Source: Planctomycetota bacterium (GTDB lineage Bacteria > Planctomycetota > UBA1135 > GCA-002686595). From it: DNA of 64,000 nt. The position numbers and the translations under genes were made by a program. The stretch spans positions 1 to 64,000 of the forward strand of contig JADJLZ010000002.1 in the NCBI GenBank assembly GCA_016709875.1, written 5' to 3'. Below are positions 17,028-25,032 of the stretch, piece after piece. The stretch's first letter is position 1. The number at the start of each line of letters is the position of its first letter. The notes under the pieces are model-generated. The model was not told the origin of the DNA, ran no database searches, and saw only the letters and a list, made by a program, of their open reading frames with translations.

Positions 17028-18195
17028 GGCAGGCTTTGTGGGTGTGGACGACGTCCTTGATCGCGGCGACGACGCGCTTCAGGTCCTCGGGCGTGAGCAG
17101 CGGATACAGCGGCAGCGAGAGGATGCACTCGCCGGCGGCCTCGGTGACGGGCAGGTCGCCCAGTTTGAAGCCGTATTTCTCGCGGTAGAACGCGTGCAGG
17201 TGCACCGGCGTGAAGTGCAGCCCCGTGCCGATGCCGCGCTTGCCCATCTCGCCGATGAAGGCGTCGCGGTCGATCGCCAGCGCCTCGAGATCGAGCTGCA
17301 CGACGTACAGGTGCCAGGCGTGCAGGTGATCGTAGTCCGGTCGCGCGAGCGGCTGCACCTCGGCCACCTCGGCCAGCAGCCGGTCGTAGTGCGCGGCGAG
17401 CGTCGTGCGAGCGGCATTGAAGCGCTCGAGCTTCTTCATCTGCTCGCAACCCAGCCCGGCCTGCAGGTCGAGCATGTTGTACTTCCAGCCCGGCTCGACG
17501 ACCTCGTAGCGCGGCGTGGCGCTCTTGCCGTAGCGCGCCCAGGAGTCCTTGCCGACACCGTGCCAGCGCATGCGCTTCATGCGCTCGGCGAGCTTGTCGT
17601 CGCGCGTGGTGACCACGCCGCCCTCGCCAGTGGTGATGTTCTTGATCGGGTGGAAGCTGAAGATCGCGGTGTGCTGCTCGCTGCCGGTTTCGCGGCCCTT
17701 GTACTGCGTGCCCGCGGCGTGCGCGGCGTCCTCGATCAGCACCGCCCCGCTGCCCGTCACCAGGCGCGAGAGCGCGTCGAGGTCGGCCGGCGCGCCGGCG
17801 TAGTGCACCGGAACGACGGCCTTGGTGCGCGGCGTGAGCTTGCGCGCGACGTCCACCGGGTCGATCAGCAGCGTGCCGGGCAGCACGTCGGCGAAGACGA
17901 TCTTCGCGCCGAGCACCTCGGTCATGTTGACCGTCGAGGGCCAGGTCATCGAGGTCGTGATGACCTCGTCGCCCGGACCGATGTCCAGGCCCGCCATCGC
18001 GACGTGCAGGCCCGCCGTGGCCGAGTTGAGCGCGACCGCGTGCGGCACCTTGAGCCGCTCGCGCCACATCTCCTCGAAGCGCAGCACCTTGGGGCCGGTG
18101 GTGATCCAGCCCGATTGCAGCGACTCGACGACCGTGGCGATCTCCTCGGCTTCGAGCGTGGGGCGGCAGAACGGCAGGAACTGGGGGTCGCTCAT
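17017..18195 (-). CDS. arnB: UDP-4-amino-4-deoxy-L-arabinose aminotransferase
   Basis: ArnB transfers an amino group from glutamate to UDP-Ara4O, using pyridoxal phosphate. The 392-residue protein belongs to the DegT/DnrJ/EryC1 aminotransferase family: RPTLEAEEIATVVESLQSGWITTGPKV at the start, then TSMTWPSTVNM, VPVHYAGAPADLD, IEDAAHAAGT, and the PLP lysine Lys185 in SFHPIKNITTGEGG. HLYVVQLD and GTGLHFTPVHLHAFYREKYG are ArnB-typical substrate-site segments. It opens the arn gene set. A 67-bp gap separates it from the universal stress protein gene upstream, the largest gap within the leftward run, so a promoter may lie there. Confidence 0.9.
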   Translation of the reverse strand: MSDPQFLPFCRPTLEAEEIATVVESLQSGWITTGPKVLRFEEMWRERLKVPHAVALNSATAGLHVAMAGLDIGPGDEVITTSMTWPSTVNMTEVLGAKIVFADVLPGTLLIDPVDVARKLTPRTKAVVPVHYAGAPADLDALSRLVTGSGAVLIEDAAHAAGTQYKGRETGSEQHTAIFSFHPIKNITTGEGGVVTTRDDKLAERMKRMRWHGVGKDSWARYGKSATPRYEVVEPGWKYNMLDLQAGLGCEQMKKLERFNAARTTLAAHYDRLLAEVAEVQPLARPDYDHLHAWHLYVVQLDLEALAIDRDAFIGEMGKRGIGTGLHFTPVHLHAFYREKYGFKLGDLPVTEAAGECILSLPLYPLLTPEDLKRVVAAIKDVVHTHKACRVA

Positions 18196-18262
18196 GGTTT
18201 GGGTGCCGTCGATGGAAGCGCGAATTCTAGCGCGCGCAAGCGCGCGAATCCAAGGCCGGGGC

Positions 18263-19120
18263 TCACTCCCCCGCGCTGATGCACGCCACGCTCGCCGGCG
18301 CGAGCTCGATCAGGCCGCGCGTCACCGAGCCCCGCCAGGCGCGCTCGAGCTTGGCACGGTGGTGGTTGCCGATGACCAGCAGCTCGCACGCGCACTCCGC
18401 AGCCATGTCCACCAGTTGGTCCGCGGGTCGGCCCAGGCCGCCGCGCAGCACGAGGCGCACCTGGCTCCCCGGCGCGGAGGCGCGCATGCGCTCGCCCAAT
18501 TCGAGCGCGAGCGGCTCCTCGATGCGCGCGTCGGCGAATCCGATCGGCAGCGGCCCGCGGATGCCGCGCTTCTGGCAGTGCTCGTTCAGTCCGTAGGAGT
18601 GCAGCGCGACGAGCCGGACCGGCGCGATGCGCGCGAGTGCCGCCGCCCAGGCGAGCGCTGCGTCGGCCGCCGGCGAAGCGTCGTAGGCGATCGCAGCCGA
18701 CAGCGTGCGCCGGCCCTCGAGCCACTCCAGGAGCGGAGCGGGGGCGCGCACGACGACGAGCGGCACGCGCAATGCCATGGCCACGTGATCGACGGTCGAA
18801 CCGAGCTTCCACGAGCCGCCCGCGCGCTGACCGAGCGCTCCGAGCACGACCAGCGTCGCGGCGCACTCGCGCGCGATGCGCACGAGCTCGGAGTCGATCG
18901 GATCCGTCCCGAGCGCACAGCGCGAGCCGACGCCTCCCTCGACGAGCGCCGCCGACTCGGCCGCGAGTTGCGCTTCGATGCGCGCGCGCGGCTCGTCGGA
19001 CTCCTCGCCCAGGGCGTGGGCGAGCACGAGTTCCTCCGAGGTCGCGCGGCACCACAGTGCGGCGACGCGCACGGCCTCGGCCGCCGCGGGCGTGAAATCA
19101 GTTCCGCACAGGATCGTCAT
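18263..19120 (-). CDS. Tandem-domain universal stress protein
   Basis: The 285-residue protein carries two UspA-like folds. The first (about 1-130) starts TILCGTDFTPAAAEAVRVA and ends LVVLGALGQRAGGSWKLGSTVDHVAMALRVPLVVVR. The second (about 140-285) starts AAIAYDASPAADAALAWA and ends LLVIGNHHRAKLERAWRGSVTRGLIELAPASVACIS. The G-2x-G-9x-G(S/T) nucleotide-binding pattern is partly kept in both. USPs bind ATP or signalling nucleotides and modulate stress responses. The ATG overlaps the terC stop by four bases, and the transporter two genes upstream also ends in a USP-like domain. Confidence 0.82.
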   Translation of the reverse strand: MTILCGTDFTPAAAEAVRVAALWCRATSEELVLAHALGEESDEPRARIEAQLAAESAALVEGGVGSRCALGTDPIDSELVRIARECAATLVVLGALGQRAGGSWKLGSTVDHVAMALRVPLVVVRAPAPLLEWLEGRRTLSAAIAYDASPAADAALAWAAALARIAPVRLVALHSYGLNEHCQKRGIRGPLPIGFADARIEEPLALELGERMRASAPGSQVRLVLRGGLGRPADQLVDMAAECACELLVIGNHHRAKLERAWRGSVTRGLIELAPASVACISAGE

Positions 19121-20061
19121 GGCTTCGGCTCCTCCTTCTTCTGCTTGCGCGCGTGCACGATCGAGGCGACCACCGCCGCGAGCAGGATCCCGCCCACGAC
19201 GCCCAGGGCCACCGTCACGGGCAACTTGTGCTCCTCGGGCAGCACCATCTTCGCGCCTACGAAGCACAGGATCAGCGCCAGGCCGTACTTCAGGTAGTGC
19301 AGGTACTCGAGCAGGCCGGCGACGGCGAAGAACAGCGAGCGCAGCCCCATGATCGCCATCACGTTCGAGGTGTAGAGCACGAACGGGTCCTGCGAGATGC
19401 CCAGCGCCGCCGGCACGGAATCCACCGCGAAGAGCACGTCCGTCGTCTCGACCACCAGCAGCGTCAGGAACAGCGGCGTCGCGAAGAGCCGGCCGCCGCG
19501 GCGCACGAAGAAGTGCTGGCCCTCGTAGCGCTCGGTCACCGGCAGGAAGCGCCGCGCGAGGCGCAGCACGAAGTTCTTCTCGGGCTCGATGTCCTCGTCG
19601 CCGCCGGAGAAGAAGAGCTTCGCCCCCGTCACGATCAGGATCAGCGCCAGCAGATACACGACCCAGTGGAAGCGCTGGATCAACACCACGCCGCCGACGA
19701 GGAACAGCGCGCGGAAGACCAGCGCGCCGAGCACGCCCCAGAAGAGCACGCGGTGGCGGCTCTCCACCGGCACGGCGAAGTAGGTGAAGATCACCAGGAA
19801 GACGAAGATGTTGTCGACCGAGAGCGCGTACTCGGTGATGTAGCAGGTCAGGTACTGCGGCCAGAGCGGATCAGCCGAGCCCGAGACGCGGTCGATGTGC
19901 GCCCAGATCAGCAGGTTGAATCCCAGACCGATCAGCACCCACACGCCCGTCCACGAGAGTGCTTCCTTGACCGAGATCTCGCGGTCCTTGCGGTGGAAGA
20001 CGCCCAGATCGAGCGCCATCACGCCCACGATCACGATCGCGAAGACCGTCCACAGCCCCAA
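19117..20061 (-). CDS. TerC/Alx family membrane protein (probable Mn2+ exporter)
   Basis: The 314-residue protein has about nine membrane segments and the two signature acidic motifs of the family: SVDNIFVFLVIFTYF and VETTDVLFAVDSVPAALGI. FHRKDREISVKEALSWTGVW at the N-terminus matches the Alx branch, which exports manganese in E. coli. The frame has no ATG at the expected place; the start given is TTG at 20061, which yields the family-typical WTVFAIV start, with no clear Shine-Dalgarno. It lies 30 bp after the transporter gene and overlaps the stress-protein gene by four bases. Confidence 0.82.
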   Translation of the reverse strand: MGLWTVFAIVIVGVMALDLGVFHRKDREISVKEALSWTGVWVLIGLGFNLLIWAHIDRVSGSADPLWPQYLTCYITEYALSVDNIFVFLVIFTYFAVPVESRHRVLFWGVLGALVFRALFLVGGVVLIQRFHWVVYLLALILIVTGAKLFFSGGDEDIEPEKNFVLRLARRFLPVTERYEGQHFFVRRGGRLFATPLFLTLLVVETTDVLFAVDSVPAALGISQDPFVLYTSNVMAIMGLRSLFFAVAGLLEYLHYLKYGLALILCFVGAKMVLPEEHKLPVTVALGVVGGILLAAVVASIVHARKQKKEEPKP

Positions 20062-20091
20062 TGTTCGCTGAGCGTGGCGGGCATGCGCACC

Positions 20092-21975
20092 TCAGCCGTA
20101 GATCAGCAGGCGGATGCCCGGCGGGAGCCGCTTGGTGAGCCCGGCGAGCACGTGTCCGCGCAGGAGGTGGTAGATCGCGCTGCGCTGCGTCGTTCCGATC
20201 ATGATCGCGCTCACCTCGAGTGTCTCGGCCGCGCGCAGGATGCCCTCGACCGCGTTCCACGACACGGTCCAGATCGGGATCAGCGTCAGGCCCTCCGCCT
20301 CCGCCATGCGCGCCGCTGCCTGCATCGCCTCGACGCCCTCCTGCGTCGGCTTGCGCAGCGCCCCGCCGACGAACAGGCCGGCGTACTCCTCGACGTAGAG
20401 CGCGTAGATCGTCTTGCCGCCCGTGCCGCGCTCGCGCACGATCGCCTCGTTGATCAGGCCGGGGTTGGCCGAGCGCATCGCGATCAGCGTCTTCGAGGGA
20501 TACAGACGCGAAATCGATTCGGCCTGCGCCAGGCTCAGGATCTCGGCCTTGGCCTCGTGCTCGAGCACCTCTTCGCTCTGCTGGATGCGCGTGGGCATGT
20601 GCCGCGCGATCCAGGGCATGCGGTAGAAGAGGTCGCTGAACCACTTGCGGCGCGTGCCGACGGCCATCAAGAGGCCAACGCTCACGATCGCCGAGCCGAA
20701 AGCCGTCGCGGCCGGCTTCTGATACAGGTTGACGGCCCACGCGACCGTGACCATCACCGAGGTGAGGAGGCCGACGAGGAAGCGGAATCCGCGCTTGCCG
20801 TCGCGCCAGCGGATCACGTCCAGACCGGTCGAACTCAGCACGAAGGCGCCCAGCAGGCCGAAGGCGTACAGGCTGCCGAGGAACTGCAGGTCGCCACCCG
20901 AGAGCCAGATCACGAGCACCGGGATCAGCGTCGCGACGAGGATTGCGATCTGCGGCGTGCCGAAGAAGCGATTGCGCCGCCCGATGGTCGAAGGCAGGAA
21001 GCCGCGCTCGGCCAGCGCCAGGAAGACGTGGTAGCAGCCGATGATGGCCGTGTTCGCCGCGAGCAGCAGCAGCGAGGAGGCCGTGATCACGACCGAGATC
21101 TTCACCAGCGGACCGCCGAAGGCGCCGCCGAGCTCGCTCATGAGCTCCTCGTTGTGCTCGATCTTGACCGAGTGCGGCAGCAGCGCGATGCAGAACAGCG
21201 TCAGGATCGGCGAGGTCGCCATCATCGTGTACACGACGTAGCGCATGCCGCGACCGGCGGTGAGCTTGATCGGCACCTTCATCGCCGGGCTGAGCTGGCT
21301 GATCGATTCCAGGCCCGAGAACGCGAGCCACGCGCCCGCGAAGCCGATCAGGAAGCCGCGCGGCGTGATGTCGCGCGCCGTGGCGAGGCTCTCGCGCAAC
21401 ATGGCCCAGTCTGCGGGCGTCGCGCGCAGCATCACGGCCGTGATCACGAGCAGGCCCGAGGCGAAGCCCGCCATGGCCATCACCAGCGCGAGCGAGGCGC
21501 TCTCGCGGATGCCGATCGTGTTGACCGCCGCGAGCAACAGCAGCGTCGCCACCGAGAGCGCGACGATGTGGTCGCCCAGCGAGGGCACGACGCTCGAAAG
21601 GTAGTGGATGCCCGAGACCGACGAGATCGCGCTGGTCAGGAAGTAGTCGACGCTGATCAGCAAGCCGCCGAAGCAGCCCACGATCGGCGAGAAGGCCTGG
21701 TTCGCGACCGTGACCACGCCGCCGCCGTCGGGGTTGCGCCAGCAGATCTCGACGTACTTCCAGGCCAGCAGCAGGAAGCCGATGAAGGCCGCGAAGACGA
21801 AGATCGGCGCGTGGTTGCCGACGCCGTCGGTGTTGTAGAGGATCCCCGGGACGTAGTAGATCGACGTCCCGATGTCGCAGAAGACGACCGCCCACACGAG
21901 CAGCGGCGTCAGTTGCCGTAGTTCGTGCTCGCTGGAAGGCGCGCTGGAACCGCCGGTTGCGGGGGTCGCATCCAT
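20092..21975 (-). CDS. APC-superfamily permease with C-terminal USP-like cytosolic domain
   Basis: The 627-residue protein starts with a short hydrophilic tail and QLTPLLVWAVVFCDIGTSIYYVPG, which resembles the first helix of APC and KUP transporters. About twelve membrane segments follow to near residue 480, including PDGGGVVTVANQAF and SGLESISQLSPAMKVP. The C-terminal roughly 140 residues are soluble and alternate strands and helices (KTIYALYVEEYAG, LTLIPIWTVSWN, AIMIGTTQRSAIYHLL), as in a universal stress protein fold; this may sense nucleotides or ions. Amino acid or potassium uptake are both possible. The ATG at 21975 was chosen over upstream starts, which would run into the divergent regulatory region. 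Confidence 0.8.
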   Translation of the reverse strand: MDATPATGGSSAPSSEHELRQLTPLLVWAVVFCDIGTSIYYVPGILYNTDGVGNHAPIFVFAAFIGFLLLAWKYVEICWRNPDGGGVVTVANQAFSPIVGCFGGLLISVDYFLTSAISSVSGIHYLSSVVPSLGDHIVALSVATLLLLAAVNTIGIRESASLALVMAMAGFASGLLVITAVMLRATPADWAMLRESLATARDITPRGFLIGFAGAWLAFSGLESISQLSPAMKVPIKLTAGRGMRYVVYTMMATSPILTLFCIALLPHSVKIEHNEELMSELGGAFGGPLVKISVVITASSLLLLAANTAIIGCYHVFLALAERGFLPSTIGRRNRFFGTPQIAILVATLIPVLVIWLSGGDLQFLGSLYAFGLLGAFVLSSTGLDVIRWRDGKRGFRFLVGLLTSVMVTVAWAVNLYQKPAATAFGSAIVSVGLLMAVGTRRKWFSDLFYRMPWIARHMPTRIQQSEEVLEHEAKAEILSLAQAESISRLYPSKTLIAMRSANPGLINEAIVRERGTGGKTIYALYVEEYAGLFVGGALRKPTQEGVEAMQAAARMAEAEGLTLIPIWTVSWNAVEGILRAAETLEVSAIMIGTTQRSAIYHLLRGHVLAGLTKRLPPGIRLLIYG

Positions 21976-22034
21976 GCTCAGCGGTGCGCGGTCTCGAACA
22001 ACGTGTCTGGGGGGGTGAACACGACGAACCCGGG

Positions 22035-22060
22035 CAGGATACCCGAGCCCGACAGGATAC
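22035..22060 (-). promoter_or_regulatory. Paired 8-bp direct repeats upstream of the APC transporter gene
   Basis: CAGGATAC occurs at 22035-22042 and again at 22053-22060, an 18-bp period. On the leftward strand this reads GTATCCTG twice, and TATCCT is a fair match to a -10 element. The pair lies 60-85 bp before the transporter ATG in the 250-bp divergent region 21976-22225. It may be two overlapping promoters or an operator. Confidence 0.3.
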
Positions 22061-22099
22061 GCTGCGGATGGCCGCGGACGAAACACGCCCGTGGAAGGC

Positions 22100-22141
22100 G
22101 ACCGGCAACCCCTTCCCGGCCTGCTGCCGGGCTTTCCGGTC
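22100..22141. promoter_or_regulatory. Nested inverted repeats in the divergent intergenic region
   Basis: An outer stem GACCGG (22100-22105) / CCGGTC (22136-22141) encloses an inner perfect stem CCCGGC (22115-22120) / GCCGGG (22126-22131) with a 5-base loop. The internal loops are unequal (CAACCCCTT and CTTT). A small GCGC-AAC-GCGC hairpin follows at 22144-22154. The structure could form in either transcript. It could be a structured 5' leader, an attenuator, or a protein site. I cannot assign it to a riboswitch class. Confidence 0.35.
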
Positions 22142-22186
22142 ATGCGCAACGCGCCGGCTTGGTTTCGGTGGTGAGGCAGCGCGGGT

Positions 22187-22215
22187 TGGAACACTTGCAC
22201 CCGCTGTGGAACACT
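22187..22215 (+). promoter_or_regulatory. Paired 9-bp direct repeats just upstream of the ABC operon
   Basis: TGGAACACT occurs at 22187-22195 and 22207-22215. The period is exactly 20 bp, about two helical turns, and the second copy ends 10 bp before the ATG of the ABC gene. This is typical geometry for a regulator dimer bound to one face of the DNA. The short distance to the ATG suggests repression or a nearly leaderless transcript. Confidence 0.35.
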
Positions 22216-22225
22216 GCCTTCCTCC

Positions 22226-24031
22226 ATGGTGCTCCAGCTCCTCGGCGTGACGCGCCGCTTCGGCGCCCAGCGCGCGCTCGACGGCGTCTCGATCCACGTC
22301 CGGCGCGGGGACTGCTACGCCTTCATCGGCCACAACGGCGCGGGGAAGACCAGCGCGATGCGCATCGCGCTCGGCCTCGATCGGCGCTTCAGCGGGCGCG
22401 TGCTGATCGACGGATTCGACGCGCGCACGCATCCGCGCGAGGCGCGCGCGCGCATGGGCGGCCTGATCGAGGTGCCCGGCTTCCACGGCACGCTCGACGC
22501 CACGCGCAACCTGGTCCTGCTCGCGCGGCTGCAGGGCTTCGCTCGCGCGGACGCGCGGCGCGAGGCGGGACGACTGGTCGAGCAGGTCGGGCTCGCGCAC
22601 GCCGGATCGAAACCCGTCGCGGCCTACTCCCAGGGCATGCGCCAGCGCCTGGGCATCGCGCAGGCTCTGCTCGGCCGGCCGATGTGCGTGCTGCTCGACG
22701 AGCCGACCAACGGCCTGGATCCGCAGGGCATCGCCGAGATGCAGGCGCTCTTCACGCGCCTCACGCGCGAGGAGGGCCTGACGCTCGTGCTCTCGAGCCA
22801 CCACCTCGCGCAGATCGCCGGTCTGGTCAATCGTGTCGGTGTGTTGCACGAGGGACGGCTGCTGGTCGAGGCGGAGACGAAGGTGCTGCTCGGCGAGGCG
22901 CAGGGCCGCTACAAACTAGAGCTCGACGGCGCCGACGGCAGCCAGCGCCTCGAGCTCGGGGCGCGTTCCCCCAGCGAGGTGTTGCGCGAACTCGTGCAGA
23001 GCGGCAAGCCGGTGCGCAGCTTCGCGCCCGATCCGCCCACGCTCGAGGAGATCTACCTGCGGTACGCGCACAGCGCGAGCGAGCAGCCGCGTGCGGCAGC
23101 CGCTCCGACGCCTGCCGAGGACAGCTCCCCCGCCGCGGGGCCGGCGCGCACGCTCGCCGCCAAGGCCCCCATCGCGCGCGTGCTGCGCTACGAACTCGAG
23201 CGCGTCTGGGCCGGCGGCAAGCTGCTCGGACTGCTCGCGCTCCCCGCCTCGCTCGCGCTCGTGCACGTGCTGCGCCTGCACGCACAGGCGGCCGCGCTCG
23301 CCGAACAAGTGGCGCAAGGCAAGCTCTTCAGCACCACCGAGGTGACGGCCTTCCAGTCGGCGGGCAGCGCGCTCCAGGCGGGACTGCCGCTGTGTGTCGC
23401 GATCGTCGTGGGCCTCGCGACGCAGTCGATCGCGGGCGAGTTCGCGCGCGGCACGCTGCGCAACCTGCTGCTGCGCCCGCTGACGCGTGTGCAGGCGCTC
23501 TTGGGAAAGCTGCTCGCGCAACTCACGCTGGCGCTCGTCGCCTACGCGCTGCTCGCGGCGGTCGCCCTGGCGGCTTCGGGCTGGTTCTTCGAGTTCCACG
23601 GCGTGGCCGAGATCCTGCCCGACGGCCAGCGCTTCGATCTGGTCGCCGCCAAGGAGCTCCTGCCCGCGCTGCGGCATGCGCTCGCAGCACCGCTGCTGCC
23701 GCTGCTCGCCTACGCCACGCTCGGATTGTGCGCCGGCACGCTCGCGCGCGGCGCGGCGGGAGCACTCGCGCTCGGGCTGGGATTCTTCGCGCTGCTCGAC
23801 CTCTCGCGCACGCTCGCGCGCGGCTTCGGGCTCGAGGGCTGGCTGCCCTCGGCCTATCTGCCCTCTCCGCTGGGTGACACCTCGTTCCTGTCGTTCTACT
23901 CTGACGTCGCGCAGGGCGTCAGCAACGCGCACTTCGATTTCGCGGCGACTGCCCTGCTGACGCCTGCGGCGTGGGCGCTGCTCTCTCTCGCGTTGTCCGT
24001 GCTGGTCCTCTCGCGACGCTCCGTACCCTGA
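22226..24031 (+). CDS. ABC exporter with ATPase and ABC-2-type permease in one chain
   Basis: The 601-residue protein combines an ATPase domain (about 1-300) and a membrane domain (about 310-601). The ATPase has Walker A GHNGAGKT (35-42), signature YSQGMRQR (134-141), Walker B VLLDEP (155-160), and the switch His in VLSSHHLAQI. The membrane part begins with ARVLRYELERVWAGGKLL and has six or so hydrophobic segments, including GEFARGTLRNLLLRP, a phrase typical of ABC-2 permeases such as those of the ABC-F/CcmA-like and NosFY groups. These are usually encoded as two proteins. The substrate is unknown. The stop shares one base with the ATG of the PDZ lipoprotein gene, indicating translational coupling. 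Confidence 0.85.
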   Translation: MVLQLLGVTRRFGAQRALDGVSIHVRRGDCYAFIGHNGAGKTSAMRIALGLDRRFSGRVLIDGFDARTHPREARARMGGLIEVPGFHGTLDATRNLVLLARLQGFARADARREAGRLVEQVGLAHAGSKPVAAYSQGMRQRLGIAQALLGRPMCVLLDEPTNGLDPQGIAEMQALFTRLTREEGLTLVLSSHHLAQIAGLVNRVGVLHEGRLLVEAETKVLLGEAQGRYKLELDGADGSQRLELGARSPSEVLRELVQSGKPVRSFAPDPPTLEEIYLRYAHSASEQPRAAAAPTPAEDSSPAAGPARTLAAKAPIARVLRYELERVWAGGKLLGLLALPASLALVHVLRLHAQAAALAEQVAQGKLFSTTEVTAFQSAGSALQAGLPLCVAIVVGLATQSIAGEFARGTLRNLLLRPLTRVQALLGKLLAQLTLALVAYALLAAVALAASGWFFEFHGVAEILPDGQRFDLVAAKELLPALRHALAAPLLPLLAYATLGLCAGTLARGAAGALALGLGFFALLDLSRTLARGFGLEGWLPSAYLPSPLGDTSFLSFYSDVAQGVSNAHFDFAATALLTPAAWALLSLALSVLVLSRRSVP

Positions 24032-25032
24032 TGTCGATATCCATGCGCACACTTCTGCTCGCAGCACTCCTCGGCCCGGGGCTGGGCGCCTGCAGCTCGC
24101 TCTTCGGCTCGGGCGAACTGCCGCGCGAGTCACCGCCGCTGGTGGCCCTGCAGGAGCCGCTCGCGCTGCAGAACGAGCCGCAGGACGAGCCCGCGCGCGA
24201 GGCGCTGCCGACGGGATCCTTCAGCGGGCTGTACGTCGCCGACGCGCGCGCCTCGCTCGACGAATTGCTCGGCGATCCCCAGGGCTTGCGCATCGCGCTC
24301 GTGGTCGAGAATTCGCCCGGCGACGCGGCCGGCCTCGTGGAAGACGACGTGCTGCTCTCCGTGCGCACGAGCGACGGCCAGGAGACGCAGCTGCACTGGC
24401 CCTCGGAGTGGCGCGCGCTCGAGCTCGGCACCCCGCCGGGCAGCGCGCTCGAGCTCGTCTACGACCGCGCGGGCGCCGAGCAGCACGCGCGCCTCGTGCT
24501 CGTGCCGCGCGTGCATCCCGCCGAGCGCGTGCCCGTCGTTCGCCTGCGCGAGGAGGCGCGCGTCGGCATCGTGCTGCGCAACCCGACCGAGGTCGAGGCG
24601 CGCGCGGCGGGGCTCGCGCCGGGCGCGGGCGCGGTCGTCGTGGGCCTCGCCGAGGAGAGCCCCTGGCGCAAGGCCGGCCTGCGCTTCCAGGACCTGATCC
24701 TGGCCATCGACGGCGAGCCCGTCGCACATCCGCAGGTGGTGCTCGACCGCGTGCGCAGCGCCGAAGCGAACGCGCGCCTGCGGCTCTCGATCGCACGCGG
24801 CACGGAGCGCCTGGAACTCGACGCGCCGCTCACGCAGCGCGCGCGCGAGCTGAAGGAGATCAGCATCCCGATCCTCTTCGACTACGAGAAGCAGCGCGGG
24901 GCGAGCGAGACCTCGATCCTGCTCGGTCTGCTGCGCTACCGCCACACGCAGGCGGCCTGGGACTGGCGGCTCCTGTGGTTCATCTCCTTCGGCGGCGGTG
25001 ACGCCGACAAGCTCGAGAAGGTGCGCTACTGA
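24031..25032 (+). CDS. Two-PDZ-domain lipoprotein
   Basis: The 333-residue protein has a signal peptide ending in the lipobox LGAC, with Cys21 as the probable lipidation site. After a Pro/Glu-rich linker it carries two PDZ-like domains. The first is about residues 60-155, with IALVVENSPGDAAGLVEDDVLLSV. The second is about 175-270, with GAVVVGLAEESPWRKAGLRFQDLILAIDGEPV. No protease domain is present, so it is more likely an adaptor or sensor on the periplasmic side than an enzyme. The C-terminal LLGLLRYRHTQAAWDWRLLWFISFG is conserved-looking and unexplained. TGATG links it both to the ABC gene and to the FG-GAP gene. Confidence 0.78.
   Translation: MSISMRTLLLAALLGPGLGACSSLFGSGELPRESPPLVALQEPLALQNEPQDEPAREALPTGSFSGLYVADARASLDELLGDPQGLRIALVVENSPGDAAGLVEDDVLLSVRTSDGQETQLHWPSEWRALELGTPPGSALELVYDRAGAEQHARLVLVPRVHPAERVPVVRLREEARVGIVLRNPTEVEARAAGLAPGAGAVVVGLAEESPWRKAGLRFQDLILAIDGEPVAHPQVVLDRVRSAEANARLRLSIARGTERLELDAPLTQRARELKEISIPILFDYEKQRGASETSILLGLLRYRHTQAAWDWRLLWFISFGGGDADKLEKVRY

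Noticed and set aside
22035..22200. Known riboswitch (c-di-AMP, c-di-GMP-I, SAM or cobalamin) before the transporter
   Set aside because: Stems are visible, but the conserved core words of these classes are missing or incomplete.
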